From the NCBI GenBank assembly GCA_022457155.1, contig JAJGOT010000123.1:362501-426500 (forward strand): a DNA stretch of 64,000 nucleotides. The letters run 5' to 3'. Both the position numbers and the translations under genes were made by a program. Positions 13,601 through 22,655 of the stretch are shown here, in pieces. Numbering within the stretch: position 1 is the first letter of the stretch; the number at the start of each line of letters is the position of its first letter. This DNA comes from Cladopsammia gracilis. Its lineage: Eukaryota > Cnidaria > Anthozoa > Scleractinia > Dendrophylliidae. A model generated the notes under the pieces. That model was given only the letters and a program-made list of their open reading frames with translations, did no database searches and was not told the DNA's origin.

Positions 13601-16600
13601 CCAGTCAGAAAACACGCTTAACTTTGGGGTGGGGTTGGGTATAACAAAAACCAATAGAAACGCTAAAAGGAGTTCTAGTTCAAAAGCTTTTACGAACTCG
13701 AGCTGCAAACGAGAGTTAACCTGACAATATTTCTATTTTTATATTTCTCATGGCAACCCCTTTGCAACAGTCAGTACATTTTGTCCCAAAGATGCCGTTG
13801 TAGAAGGGTTTCACTGAAATTCTTTTTTGTTTTCACAGAGTTTCTCGAGTAGAGATGGTGATTCATGCGACCCAGATTTTCAGGTAAATCACAATGTTAC
13901 CCGCGTTGCCAGCAGGGCTCGAAATAGGCCATTTGCACGATGACGTCATTTCACTACTACTACCAGAATTCATTTCGTTTTTCCTTTCTTATTTAAATTT
14001 TGTAATCCCAGTGCGGTTTAAATAACAATAGCCCTAATTTGCACTACAAAAGAAAATACTGAAGGATTCTGGTAGTAGTAGTCAAATGACGTCATCGTGC
14101 AAATGGCCTATTAACACTCGCAAAATGCGAGTCAAAAAAATTTCCTCCAGCAAACATTTGCGAGCAAGTATTTCTCTACTAAAATTTGGAGTGAGCGTTC
14201 TTGGAGAATGTTGTGGTGTTTTTGTTAGCCACTTACGAGCAGCTTTACACGGAAGCTGTACACACTTTATCTGTGCATTCACATTTTAATGGATCAGCAA
14301 CATGATAGAAGAGAATGAATTTCACGCTTAGCGAGTCGCTTTTGTTGTAGATGTCTAAAATAACCGCTTTTTTCAAGAGGCCGCCGTCCCTCGACCTCTT
14401 AAGACTACCGGTAACGTGACCGACGATGACAACGTTTTACCCGACAACCCCGAGCCGCCAATCAACAGGACAACAGCAAAAAAGACCAGAAAATTAACAG
14501 AATACTATTAAGTATTTTTATCTTATTTTCAGAGTCATCAAGGGCAAAAATGACTGCAAAAAAGAGCTAGTGACCTTACTAATTTTGCTAGTTGAAAAAT
14601 CTTATTAGCAAAACTTTGCTAGTGGACTAAAACATTAAGTTCGACCCCTGGTTGGGTCCAGAGTTTTTCATCTAGACCGCTCACGCATGTGAACATTCAC
14701 AAGTTGAGTTTTAAGCCCTGGCCAAACAGAAACTTTCGGTAACTTTCGACTCTCGAGCTCAAATTTGTCCGCAACTTGAAGTAGCCGCAAATATTTCACC
14801 GTTTAGCCTCCAAACACAAGTTGTCGCAAATGACCGCAAGTTACGATAAGCTGTGGTGTGCGATGTTTGCCTTTATATAATTTGTTTATTTATTCATCAT
14901 ATATTTTTGCCCCTCCTTTTAACAGACACCACCGGACAGCAAGAAACCGAAGCTTAACCGCGATTCTCGAGCGCGTAGAAGTTCCAGGTATCTTGTGTCT
15001 GATTTTCATTCTCCTTTGTTTGTATTTTTGAAGTTTTACTGTATTGATTTTTTTACAACAGACACCGTAAACAACGCGGAGAAGTTTCACTGACAGTTGA
15101 ATCAACGGAGACGTTGAGAGATGTTAAACTGCAGGTAAAAACGCGAACAGTGTAGTTATTACTTAGTTTGTGTGATAACTGGGTTCTCTATAGGTACAAG
15201 AAGCAAACAGCCCGGGTATTTCTGAAACAGTCAAACCGATTAACACAAGATACACTCGGGCTTTTCTTTTCGCGGGGCTAACATGGGTCAAAGTTTCGCG
15301 ATATTTGATGAGTTCTCACAAAAACTGAAAAAAGTACAATGCTTCCACTCCAAACAATAGCATGCATTGATTTTCGCGGGCTTATTTTCGCTAATATTAG
15401 GGAGTTTAAGCAACGACGACGGCAGCGCCAAGGAAAACGTCACTTGAAAAAAGAATTCGCGCTATTTTAAACTACCTTGCAGTTGTTCCAATTTGTTCAG
15501 TTTGTCTGATGTGACTGGATTGTACTGGAGCTGAATTTGTGGGGAACGCTTTTAAGTTCAAATAGAGGAAGGAGAAGTAACCTTCGTGTGTTCACGTTCT
15601 CCACAAAACTTGTAATTTGATCATTTGAATGTTGTTTTGCAGGGAACGGCAAAGAAATGTACCAAAATGTAAAACGCACGTGCAGAGGCATTGTTTTCGC
15701 TCATTAAACCTTTTGTTTTGTGCCGCTTTTCGCTGCCGTCGCCTTCGTGGTTGCTTAAACTCCCTAACTATCATGTGTAACTGAACGTGTCTTTGTTTTG
15801 CTTTTTAGCTAATGAAGAGCTTTTCAGTGATGCCTATGGATCAGCATCTCACGTTAAACGGCGTTGATCTTGTCAAAGACGAAGCCACGCTCATTTCCTT
15901 AGGAATCAGACCTGGCTCTTTATTACTACTTAAGGTTCGTATTGTTCTAAGACTCAACAAGAGTAGTTGCAGGCCAGTCTACCAGTAGTCCCCAGTTTCA
16001 GGCAGTTCGTAAAACCAAAACCAAAGTAATTACTCTGGCCAATCACAACTGAGGCAGACAATCCAATGAACCAATCAGAGCTCAAAGCAAATACATGTAG
16101 CCGGCGCCAAGCGCGGGAAAACGTATGCGAGTAAATCACGATTGGTTTTGGTTTCATTTCTGATTGGTTGATAAAGTGGCGCGAGATTTTTCAACCAATC
16201 ACAAAATTACTTTCGATACTTAATTGAAAACTGCTCTAAATGACTTCAGTTTTGTTCAATCGCGAGAATGTAATTATGCGACTTTTCGGCAAGCTTTTTA
16301 CGTCAAGTTGACGCTGCCCTTAAAGCCCTTTCTCATTTGCATTACAAAAAAATCAACGTGGTTGCGAGACAGTTTCGGGCAATTTTGACCGAAAAAAAAC
16401 TCGATTTGTAATCCCATTTATCAGGCGACCCCAGAAATGTTGGATTTGGACCGGTTTATTACGAGGAAGCTGGAGTTAATGCTGGCGAGTAGAGAAAATG
16501 ACAAAACGGGGGTTGGGACGGGCACCTCTATCGCCTTCACTGTTCAACAACTTTTGCGTGGTAAGTGTAAAAGGGTCGTTGAAGGGCATGTAGAAGGAAA

Positions 16601-17130
16601 AAGAGGGGGCTTTTTTCTCGCGTTTTGTCGCCCACGCAGTCAATATAAAATGTTGAAGTATTCCAACTCTTCTTCGCAGATCGATGAACCACAGGGAGCC
16701 ATCTCACAGGACGCTCTCCCAGGTATGCAAATTTTAATTGCCATCGATTTTGTAGAGGTGCTGCTAATAATTTGCAAGTTATCAGCTAGGAATGTTGGCA
16801 TTAATTAATCACTCTTCTTTTCTTTCCGTTTGTAGTAAGCAGTGCACCTGAGGAAGGTTTCAAAGGTAATTATAATTTGTAATTTTTCCAAGCCGAGTGG
16901 GGTTTGCCAGCTGACACATTAGGAACTTGTAAGAACTTGACTGCGACCAGAGCACATTAGCGTCGAAGAGAGGGACTGCTCTTATTTTGGTAAATGTAAA
17001 TGTTCAAAGCGGGATTAAGCTCATCCACAGAGACACCAATAAATCTCTGTCTATAATATGATGGAGAGTTGAACTGACGAGGTGTCTTTTCATTTTCTTT
17101 TCAGGCACCGGGCTTCTGGGACACTCGTGA
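1580..17130 (+). CDS. USP48: USP48 ubiquitin-specific protease, C-terminal half (17 exons, 5' end off window)
   Basis: Deubiquitinase whose catalytic domain lies left of the window. Visible exons: 1580-1628, 2590-2636, 3431-3547, 3765-4066, 4911-5035, 6089-6205, 6825-6886, 8646-8762, 9639-9760, 11463-11599, 13839-13883, 14926-14987, 15062-15134, 15809-15934, 16680-16722, 16836-16865, 17105-17130. All junctions are GT-AG, phases match, and the sum is 532 codons plus TGA. The order follows vertebrate USP48: a DUSP end (YGGLPRL, residues 24-30), an acidic linker, NEDLLCEHG (about 164-172), a second DUSP (WQRLKYYF), then RNRPSL, LLCSHEK and the third DUSP. Next come a basic linker (KKPKLNRDSRARRSSRHRKQ), a ubiquitin-like domain (about 434-500) and the tail EEGFKGTGLLGH, followed here by one extra Ser. 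No frameshift or stop is seen in the exons. Identity rests on recalled family sequence. Next gene downstream is convergent (DDX19A). Confidence 0.93.
1888..2545. mobile_element. Pair of Harbinger-like MITEs (1888-2208 and 2244-2545)
   Basis: Two adjacent copies of an element of about 300 bp with terminal inverted repeats AGGCCCGTTTACACA. The left flank reads TTA immediately before AGGCCC. The interior is rich in TTTTTGTCGCGC and GCGATTT blocks and carries a palindromic TTTCGAACATGTTCGAAA. The 35 bp between the copies is a partial third end. The TTA target duplication is clear in the copy at 9153-9454 and suggests PIF/Harbinger type. It lies in a USP48 intron. Confidence 0.8.
2948..3292. mobile_element. 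MITE enclosing a tRNA-derived SINE
   Basis: About 30-bp inverted ends (AACAAGGAATCAGAGAAT on the left, complement on the right) bracket a SINE in reverse orientation. The SINE body lies to the left of the tRNA head at 3076-3148. This is a nested insertion in a USP48 intron. Confidence 0.6.
3076..3148 (-). tRNA. tRNA-Arg(UCU)-like pseudogene / SINE head
   Basis: On the minus strand this 73-nt stretch folds as a tRNA. The acceptor is GGCCTCG with CGAGGTC, the D stem GCTC/GAGC, and the T arm is GTGGG-TTCGAAT-CCCAC. The A box (TGGCTCAAGCGG) and B box (GGTTCGAATCC) are intact, and a T7 run follows. The anticodon loop reads CGATCTAA, eight bases without U33. That looks like a mutated tRNA-Arg(UCU) loop, so it is probably a SINE promoter head and not a working tRNA. 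Confidence 0.6.
3765..4066 (+). CDS. USP48: USP48 exon with DUSP start and acidic linker
   Basis: The largest USP48 exon in the window (302 nt). It opens in phase with EKFFWVGRRSLLRWKALA, the start of a DUSP domain. It then runs through an acidic stretch rich in Glu/Asp/Asn and ends at NEDLLCEH with a split Gly codon. The donor is GTAAGATAATGG. The reading frame stays open past the donor only because the downstream repeat lacks stops, so the splice position is set by protein homology and by phase with the exon at 4911. Confidence 0.9.
4070..4480. repeat. (GAY)n trinucleotide microsatellite beside a splice donor
   Basis: About 400 bp of GAT/GAC triplets with a few GGC/GAA interruptions. It starts within a few bases of the donor at 4067. 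In one + frame it would encode mostly Asp, in another Met/Thr, and on the other strand Ser or Val/Ile. It lies wholly inside the intron, so the long ORFs through it are artefacts of composition. Confidence 0.95.
5395..5480 (+). repeat. tRNA-derived SINE fragment
   Basis: Contains an A-box-like TGGTGTAGTGGATAAGG and a B-box-like GGGTTCGAGGC at tRNA spacing, followed by a T-rich run. The arms do not form a full cloverleaf. It is a short SINE head in a USP48 intron. Confidence 0.55.
5872..6055. repeat. tRNA-derived SINE head plus 60-bp hairpin
   Basis: TAGCTCAATTGGTAGAGC (A box) and GGTCACGGGTTCGATTC (B box) are spaced as in a tRNA at 5885-5938. About 50 bp further on, 5992-6054 is a near-perfect hairpin with arms CGTGATTTATGGGCAC and AACATCAC around a short A run. 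It ends 34 bp before the USP48 exon at 6089, so it sits close to the acceptor region. Confidence 0.6.
6895..7630. repeat. MITE, CCAAT/GATTGG-rich family, interrupted copy
   Basis: 6895-7060 carries the family start (GTGGTTTTCAATTGAGTGTC) and CACGCGTTTTCCCGCGCTTG. The matching far end (TTGATTGGTTCTTTGGATTG to ACACTCAACTAAAACCCG) appears only at 7540-7630. The 480 bp between includes inverted copies of TTGAGAAACGCACGC-type sequence, suggesting a second insertion. No coding sequence is seen. Confidence 0.55.
8340..8480. repeat. Hairpin repeat
   Basis: Imperfect inverted repeat with arms of about 40 bp. The left arm contains GGGAAACAGTGAATTTTG and CTCGATGTTTC, the right arm their complements. 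Outer AATGACTGAT...CCAGTCATATT also pair. No ORF. It lies in a USP48 intron about 160 bp before the exon at 8646. Confidence 0.6.
8935..9580 (+). repeat. tRNA-derived SINE split by a MITE
   Basis: The head at 8945-8995 (GGCTAACGCGTTTGACTTAAG, GGTCGGCGATTCAAG) is followed by a body with TCCACATTGTCTCTCTTTACC. The 3' part (CCTCCAATGGACTAGCATC to the end) resumes after the insertion at 9153-9454. The same SINE body, also split by a MITE, occurs at 10628-11095. Confidence 0.65.
9153..9454. mobile_element. Harbinger-like MITE with TTA target duplication
   Basis: Terminal repeats AGGCCCGTTTACGCG and GTGTAAACGGGCCT, flanked on both sides by TTA (9150-9152 and 9455-9457). It is inserted inside the SINE and belongs to the same family as 1888-2545 and 11141-11408. 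The 3-bp TTA duplication is the PIF/Harbinger signature. Confidence 0.85.
10225..10533. mobile_element. MITE with CAGGGTTCGTAC ends
   Basis: Inverted ends CAGGGTTCGTACGG and AGTACGAACCCTG enclose many GTCATGGAAAGTCATGG-type short repeats, with a run of G at about 10568 just outside. The end sequence resembles hAT-type non-autonomous elements, but no 8-bp target duplication is seen. It lies in the USP48 intron between 9760 and 11463. Confidence 0.65.
10628..11095 (+). repeat. tRNA-derived SINE interrupted by a palindromic MITE
   Basis: The head has GGTGTAGTGGTTAGCG (A box) and GGAGGTCGGTGGTTCAAA (B box). The body has TCCACATTTGTCTCTCTCC and then, after the insertion at 10761-10910, GTGTATAAATGGGT and a 3' part ending near CCCAGTTGCTTCATCCC. 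Confidence 0.65.
10761..10910. mobile_element. Palindromic 150-bp MITE
   Basis: Long inverted arms: CTGGCCCCGGTTGTTCAAAA on the left and its complement on the right, with GGTGGATAGCG and AAATCACGATCCAGTGG also mirrored. The central loop is about 20 bp. It interrupts the SINE body cleanly, so it is younger than the SINE. Confidence 0.85.
11141..11408. mobile_element. Harbinger-like MITE just upstream of a USP48 exon
   Basis: Ends AGGCCTGCATTTTTGG and CAAACGGGCCT, with the family interior (TTTTTGTCGCGCTCTCC, TTTCGAACATGTTCAAA). Its right end is 54 bp from the exon beginning at 11463, so it may abut the branch-point region. Confidence 0.75.
12501..12549. repeat. Perfect 20-bp hairpin inside a repeat-rich intron
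   Basis: CCAGCGCTAGGATCATCCTA and its exact complement are separated by nine bases. More copies of GGATCATCC follow to 12632. It lies in the 2.2-kb USP48 intron between 11599 and 13839. The rest of that intron (11700-13838) is AT-rich. It begins with an AAGGTGGCTC end-like motif and holds three TTTTGCACGTGC motifs near 13250-13340. No gene is seen there. Confidence 0.7.
13923..14112. mobile_element. MITE with 46-bp terminal inverted repeats
   Basis: AATAGGCCATTTGCACGATG with TGACGTCAT and ACTACTACTACCAGAA on the left, and the complements on the right. The TA dinucleotides at the ends fit a TA-targeting element. It starts 40 bp after the USP48 exon 13839-13883. Confidence 0.75.
15397..15767. 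mobile_element. MITE with TTAGGGAGTTTAAGCAAC ends
   Basis: Left end TTAGGGAGTTTAAGCAACG, right end GGTTGCTTAAACTCCCTAA, with GACGACGGCAGCG / CGCTGCCGTCGC also inverted. It fills most of the intron between the two exons of the ubiquitin-like domain. Single-end relics of this family occur in both DDX19 copies near 24770 and 60318. Confidence 0.8.
15809..15934 (+). CDS. USP48: USP48 exon encoding most of the ubiquitin-like domain
   Basis: Exactly 42 codons in phase 0 from LMKSFSVMPMDQHLTLNG to LGIRPGSLLLLK. It aligns with the C-terminal ubiquitin-like fold of USP48 (beta-grasp; LG.+..S+LLLK ending). The acceptor is CTTTTTAG and the donor GTTCGT. The preceding exon at 15062-15134 supplies the first strand. 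Confidence 0.9.
16005..16235. repeat. MITE, CCAAT/GATTGG-rich family
   Basis: Same motif order as 120-400: CCAATCACAAC, AACCAATCAGAGCTC, GCGCGGGAAAACG, GATTGGTTTTGG, ending near TTAATTGAAAACTGCTCT. It lies in the USP48 intron following the ubiquitin-like domain exon. Confidence 0.7.
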
Positions 17131-18190
17131 TAAGCAGACGAAATGGCTTCGTAGTCACAAAAGCTTGTCAATATATCACGTGATTTGGTCGCCATTTTGA
17201 ATTCAGACAATTCTAGCATCGCCTGGCATAACTTGCATTAGTATTTACTAAAACAGTGGATATCGTTGTTGGCGCGCTCTGATTGGCTACTGAATCTCAG
17301 GATAGCAATTGCTATTCACCTCCAAGCATTTGCGCGCGAAAATTGTAATCGTTGACAGGAGTAAATGAGCTAAAAATCCTCATTCTCGTGCTATATTATC
17401 TCACTGTTTTAGTATATCCTAAAACAACTATTCACCTAAGTGTTGGTATGGAAATTCGATATCGGACTTACTAGAAAAATATATTTTTAAAAATTTTCAG
17501 TCGTGATTCACTCAAGCTACGTGGTGAAAGATTTTTTTGCTCTAATCTACGGACTATAAATTTGGTTGGAAGCGTCCAGTATCTTTTTTTTTTTTCAGAC
17601 TTTCGTAAATTCATTCTTAAAACCCTCTCAATGTGGGCGGGAAAAGTTTTGCAGACAAATGTATTAAAAAATAGAAAGCTGATTGTGTGATTCTCGTCGT
17701 TTCTATAGAGTCCACAATTTCCACAATGTAAATACGGAAAAAAGTAAAATTTGCACAAGAAATCCTCTATCTTGTATTTCAAAGTATGAATATTTCAGAA
17801 AACAGTTATTGTGGATTAATAGAACATCGGATTTTCATACAAACACTGTATTTTATTTAACATGTTTGCTGAAATTCGAATTAGTGGCCAAATCCTGCTG
17901 GAGAGAGGAAGATCACGAATACACATAAGATGCTCATTTCTGAGTATTCAAGACAAACTCGATTAAATTTTAAAATCTGTTTTATGACAAATTACAGACA
18001 CGTGTGTAAATACTACTGTACACAATGTTGTTCTCTTGTCAGTAACCGACAGAGTTTAGGTTACATGTGTAGATAGTAGTTAAAAGTTTGAAATGTAAAG
18101 AAACAATATACTAAAATATGTTAAGTAATGTATGTTTACTGGGAAATCACAGTGGAAATAAAGAATTTTCAGTCGTAGGAAATAATTAAC
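17131..18190 (+). other. Probable USP48 3' UTR with poly(A) signal
   Basis: AT-rich sequence with no convincing ORF after the USP48 stop. A canonical AATAAA lies at 18157-18162, about 1 kb downstream. No closer perfect AATAAA was noticed on the + strand after the stop. The UTR length is inferred; transcript ends are not visible in DNA. Confidence 0.45.
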
Positions 18191-18689
18191 TTCTGCTGTG
18201 GTGATTCTACCTCTTTCCATTAAGGTCGTTCAAACAGTGCAGAAGCGGATCCAGAGTCCATCGGGGGAGGGAGAACGGAGTGAATAGAGGGGGGGGGGGG
18301 GGACCCAGAGTTTGAGATTTAAAAACATTTCGGTACTTCAGGCCTTATATTTTTGCAAGATAAGGGGGAGTGGGAGGGGTCGGGGAAGCCTCCCGGTGCC
18401 CTAGTCCCCTATAGTTCCGCCACTTTAGTCTTTAGTTGACCCTCTGAGCTTTTAAGACCCAAACTGCATCCCTCTAATAAGAAATAAAAACGTCAGTAGC
18501 AAGCGTTGCTGCAACACCCTTTAGGCGAGTCCTGTTTTCAGACAGCATTGTACGAAGAGAGTGGGCGACGCTGAGGGACACATCGAGGCTCGAGTTACAT
18601 TAATTTCTTTCGTTACACTTCCCAATTACGGGTCATGGCTCATGTACGACGACCTGACTGACGTCATAAAAGCTAATACAATATTAATT

Positions 18690-18807
18690 AATAGATAATT
18701 ACTGAGGCTCGCAGCATTATTAGGTATATTGCAGGCAGCTGAGGGCGCAGCCCGAAGCTGCCTGCAATATACCTAATAATGCTGTGAGCCGAAGTAATTA
18801 TCTATTA
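18690..18807. repeat. 118-bp palindromic hairpin
   Basis: Arms of about 50 bp: AATAGATAATTACTGAGGCTC...GGTATATTGCAGGCAGCT on the left and the complement on the right, with a 15-bp loop (GAGGGCGCAGCCCGA). Only a few mismatches are present. It forms the left interior of the 18.6-20.6 kb unit. Confidence 0.85.
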
Positions 18808-19309
18808 TAATTACTGTTTCTCATCAAAACCCATTGTTTTCTTTCTGCATTGTATCTTCGATTTTAGCCACCCCTTTGGCTGTTGTTTTACAGTTATAAC
18901 AATGAAATTAGCACTTAATTGTTGCTACGTATACAGTGTGGTGGCCATTACGTAACCCCCAAATCCTCAGTTGTTGTGAAGATTATTTAGCTAATGACAA
19001 TTTATCCTCACAAAATCGCATTGTTCTCCGTATACATTATATCCTCGATTTTAGCCGCCCCTTTGGCTGTTACATTGATTTTGAATACAGCTATAACAAT
19101 GAAATTAGCACTTCTTGTGACTACGTACACTATACAGTGCGGTGGCGATTGCATAACCCTCAATTCCTCAGTTGTTGTGAGGATTATGTAACTACGATCA
19201 TGTGTGAACATTAGTATTGAATTTATTTGTTGTTGACGAGAATGTTCACAAAAATTTGCATACTTTATAACCCAGAGTACTCAGTCATTTTATTCAGTAC
19301 CTAGCTCAC

Positions 19310-19985
19310 TTGTTGGAAGCATGGAGTATTCATCGGAAGACGAATCAGCGATTTTTATCACGCAGAGTTCCATCGGGGAGTGAATTTTTGCAGTACACCG
19401 AGGATATAAGTAAGACTAATAATGGGGGATTGGGCCATTTGCGTATCAAAAGGAAAGTTGTTCGGGCATATAAGAATTTGACTAATGTAGATCGTTGCCC
19501 GGTTGAACTGTATACGAAATATATGTCTCATGTCCCAATGGAAGTCAGCGATAACGTGTTTTATTTGCGAGCTTTGCATAAGCCAAAAGGGGACATCTGG
19601 TATTACAAAAAAGGAACGGGGAGAGAAACTTTGGGGAATGTGGTAAAGAAAATTATGAAAAAAGGGGGGTTCGATGGACACTATACTAATCATTCCCTTC
19701 GGCGTAGTTGTGCTAAGCGATTGTATGATGGCGGTGAACGTGTACCAAGGGGGAAAAAGGGCGTATAAATGTACGTCATCGACACTTAAGAGGAAAGCAA
19801 GTGAAATCTTGCAGGGAACGACTTCAAAACATGTTGGAATTAATGTCGAGGTAAATGAAGAAAAATGTATTAAGGAAGATGATGAACATAAGTGCAGTGA
19901 GCAAAAAGAAGAAAAGGGGTTAAAGGAAAAATCCATTGAGCCAGAAACAAGTGAAGTTTGTAATCAGTCCTTGTATGAGGTGTAA
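19310..19985 (+). pseudogene. Crypton-type tyrosine recombinase relic
   Basis: The first ORF (19310-19768) carries landmarks of the DUF3504-like tyrosine recombinases of Cryptons: GGLGHLRIKRKVVRAYKN, CPVELYTKYMSHVP, FYLRALHKPKGDIWYYKK and the catalytic HSLRRSCAKRLYDGG (H-x-x-R). It then runs out of frame. A second frame (to 19985) gives AYKCTSSTLKRKASEILQG, which resembles the segment with the nucleophilic Tyr. The GH segment expected between them is missing, and no N-terminal half is seen. This is a decayed, non-functional fragment. KIAA1958-like host genes share this domain, but the breaks and the flanking inverted repeats favour a mobile element. Confidence 0.7.
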
Positions 19986-20201
19986 ACAAGTTACGATTTA
20001 TAATAAATTGAATATCTTTGTGTTCACATATCTCCTGGAATAGTTTTCTTGTGTACTGTTTATTTTAGAAAGTTTTATCTTCAGTTGTACATTACGTAGT
20101 GGGATTCCAATTTAAACAAATGTTAGCGGCAAAAATAATAAGGGTAAGACCCAAACGGTCTTTTAATAACGAAATCATCAGGGCGGGATACTTAAACCTG
20201 G

Positions 20202-20315
20202 TAAAAACGGGCTAACTGCAATATTTTTAATATTGCAGTGTGCACGCTGCAATATTTTTAATATTGCAGCGTGCACACTGCAATATTAAAAATATTGCAG
20301 TTAGTCTGTTTTAGC
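20202..20315. repeat. Near-perfect 115-bp palindrome with CTGCAATATT units
   Basis: Three copies of the self-complementary unit CTGCAATATTTTTAATATT are separated by GCAGTGTGCACGC / GCGTGCACACTGC spacers. The whole block equals its own complement apart from the centre and a few flanking bases (ACGGGCTAACTGC on the left, GCAGTTAGTCTGT on the right). Confidence 0.85.
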
Positions 20316-20619
20316 ACGTTCACGTTTAGTATTACCCCTGATAATTTCCCTTGCTAACAAAAAGGACCGCCACCGTTTTCCTCAGACACTTGGAATCAAA
20401 ACTCCTAATCACGCTGCAATCGTTGATATAATGCAGAGAGAGAACAATAGGATTTGATGAGGATCAGTAATTATTACAATATAATACAACCTAATACAAT
20501 ACATCACAATACAGTCGTCGTACACGAGCCATGACCCCCAATTACAACAACCACCTTGTTCGCTACAGCAACGGGGATGTTGGCAAAACTGACGACAGTG
20601 TATGACTTTGTCAGAGTTC

Positions 20620-21030
20620 AAAATTGGATTTGATAGTGGATGGTAAAGTCACAATACCACACAAATGTGCTTTGGTAAAATATAGCCACTCAATAGGCCT
20701 TTATCACGGTGGCCATGCTGATTCCCCGGAGAATGTTAACATTTTAGTCACTTAGTTTTGGACACTGACATTCTTGCTTGACCACGAAAGCAGATTCCAA
20801 GATCCTAGACATTATCTGCGACTAAAATGTAAACAACTGGAGCAGTCTTTTGTTTGTCGCCGGTCTAAGTTTTCGTTGCCGCCGGTTTCATTTTGGCGGC
20901 CGCGCGAGCATAAATTTTGAGTCACGTGATTAGTATTTTTGAAACCGCAGAGTGAAATCAACGGTCCGTGAAGCGACGCAAAATTCAAGCCATTTGAAAG
21001 GACGTCTGAGTTCAATAGTAACAATGGATG
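20620..21030. other. Intergenic DNA, no feature seen
   Basis: Non-repetitive on inspection, with short ORFs only and none with a recognisable domain. It separates the Crypton unit from the minisatellite. Confidence 0.5.
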
Positions 21031-21095
21031 GAGATATGGGGCCTAAAAGTGAATGGATGAGAGAAAAACTCCCTCATGCACCGTTTGATGTAATA

Positions 21096-22655
21096 TATCA
21101 AACACGAGGAAGAGTGTTTCATTAGGATATTCAAACACCGAGAAGTGTGTTGAAAAAACAAGGGAGGAGGGGAGGGGAGCAATATATCAAACACGAGAAA
21201 GAGTGTTTCATCAGGATATCCAAACACCGAGAAGTGGGTTGAAAAAACAAGGGGGGAGGGGAGGGGAGTAATATATCAAACACGAGGAAGAGTGTTTCAT
21301 CAGGATATTCAAACACCGAGAGGTGGGTTGAAAAACAAGGAGGGGGGAGGGGAGGGGAGTAATATCAAACACGAGGACGAGTGTTTCATCAGGATATTCA
21401 AACACCGAGAAGTGGGTTGAAAAACAAGGAGGAGGGAGGGGAGGGGAGTAATATATCAAACACGAGAAAGAGTGTTTCATCAGGATATTCAAACACCGAG
21501 AGGTGGGTTGAAAAACAAGGAGGGGGGAGGGGAGGGGAGTAATATCAAACACGAGGACGAGTGTTTCATCAGGATATCCAAACACCGAGAAGTGGGTTGG
21601 AAAACAAGGGGGGAGGGGAGGGGAGGGGAGTAATATATCAAACATGAGGAAGAGTGTTTCATCAGGATATCCAAACACCGAGAAGTGGGTTGGAAAACAA
21701 GGGGGGAGGGGAGGGGAGGGGAGTAATATATCAAACACGAGGAAGAGTGTTTCATCAGGATATTCAAACACCGAGAAGTGGGTTGAAAAACAAGGAGGGG
21801 AGGGGAGGGGAGTAATATATCAAACACGAGGAAGAGTGTTTCATCAGGATATTCAAACACCGAGAAGTGGGTTAAAAAACAAGGAGGGGGGAGGGGAGGG
21901 GAGTAATATATCAAACACGAGGAAGAGTGCTTCATCAGGATATTCAAACACCGAGAAGTGGGTTGAAAAACAAGGAGGGAGGGGAGGGGAGGGGAGTAAT
22001 ATATCAAACACGAGGAAGAGTGTTTCATCAGGATATTCAAACACCGAGAAGTGGGTTGAAAAACAAGGCGGGGGGAGGGGAGGGGAGTAATATATCAAAC
22101 ACGAGGAAGAGTGTTTCATCAGGATATTCAAACACCGAGAAGTGGGTTGAAAAACAAGGAGGGGGGAGGGGAGGGGAGTAATATATCAAACACGAGGACG
22201 AGTGTTTCATCAGGATATTCAAACACCGAGAAGTGGGTTGGAAAACAAGGGGGGAGGGGAGGGGAGGGGAGTAATATATCAAACATGAGGAAGAGTGTTT
22301 CATCAGGATATTCAAACACCGAGAAGTGGGTTGAAAAACAAGGAGGGAGGGGAGGGGAGGGGAGTAATATATCAAACACGAGGAAGAGTGTTTCATCAGG
22401 ATATTCAAACACCGAGAAGTGGGTTGAAAAACAAGGCGGGGGGAGGGGAGGGGAGTAATATATCAAACACGAGGAAGAGTGTTTCATCAGGATATTCAAA
22501 CACCGAGAAGTGGGTTGAAAAACAAGGAGGGAGGGGAGGGGAGGGGAGTAATATATCAAACACGAGGTAGAGTGTTTCATCAGGATATTCAAACACCGAG
22601 AAGTGGGTCGAAAAACAAGGCGCAGAAGAGTTTTTTTTAACCCACTTAGAGGTCT
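21096..22655. repeat. 92-bp G-rich minisatellite, 17 copies
   Basis: The unit has a conserved half (ATATATCAAACACGAGGAAG, GAGTGTTTCATCAGGATATT, CACCGAGAAGTGGGTTG) and a purine half such as GGGGGGAGGGGAGGGGAG. Seventeen occurrences of the GTGTTTCAT core (one GTGCTTCAT) are counted from about 21112 to 22570. Length varies through the number of GGGGA blocks. Each unit has several runs of four or more G, so G-quadruplex formation on the + strand is plausible. A single diverged unit lies at the equivalent place beside DDX19B (57940-58060). Confidence 0.95.

Larger units (their letters stand above)
18600..20600. mobile_element. Inverted-repeat-flanked unit carrying a Crypton-like relic
   Basis: GGTCATGGCTCATGTACGACG near 18633 is matched in inverted form near 20513-20533. 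The adjacent block (CTCATCAAAACCCATTG...CTTTCTGCATTG) near 18822 is inverted at about 20425-20470. Between them lie two tandem copies of about 190 bp (18830-19215, sharing TTTTAGCC and CCCCTTTGGCTGTT) and the recombinase relic. The exact outer ends and any target duplication were not resolved. Confidence 0.55.

Noticed and set aside
16425..16560. Possible extra USP48 exon between TTTATCAG and GTAAGT, with an open frame beginning ATPEMLDLDRFIT
   Set aside because: Its length of 136 nt would shift the frame into the exon at 16680, and nothing like it is found in USP48 relatives. An alternative terminal exon remains possible but is unsupported.
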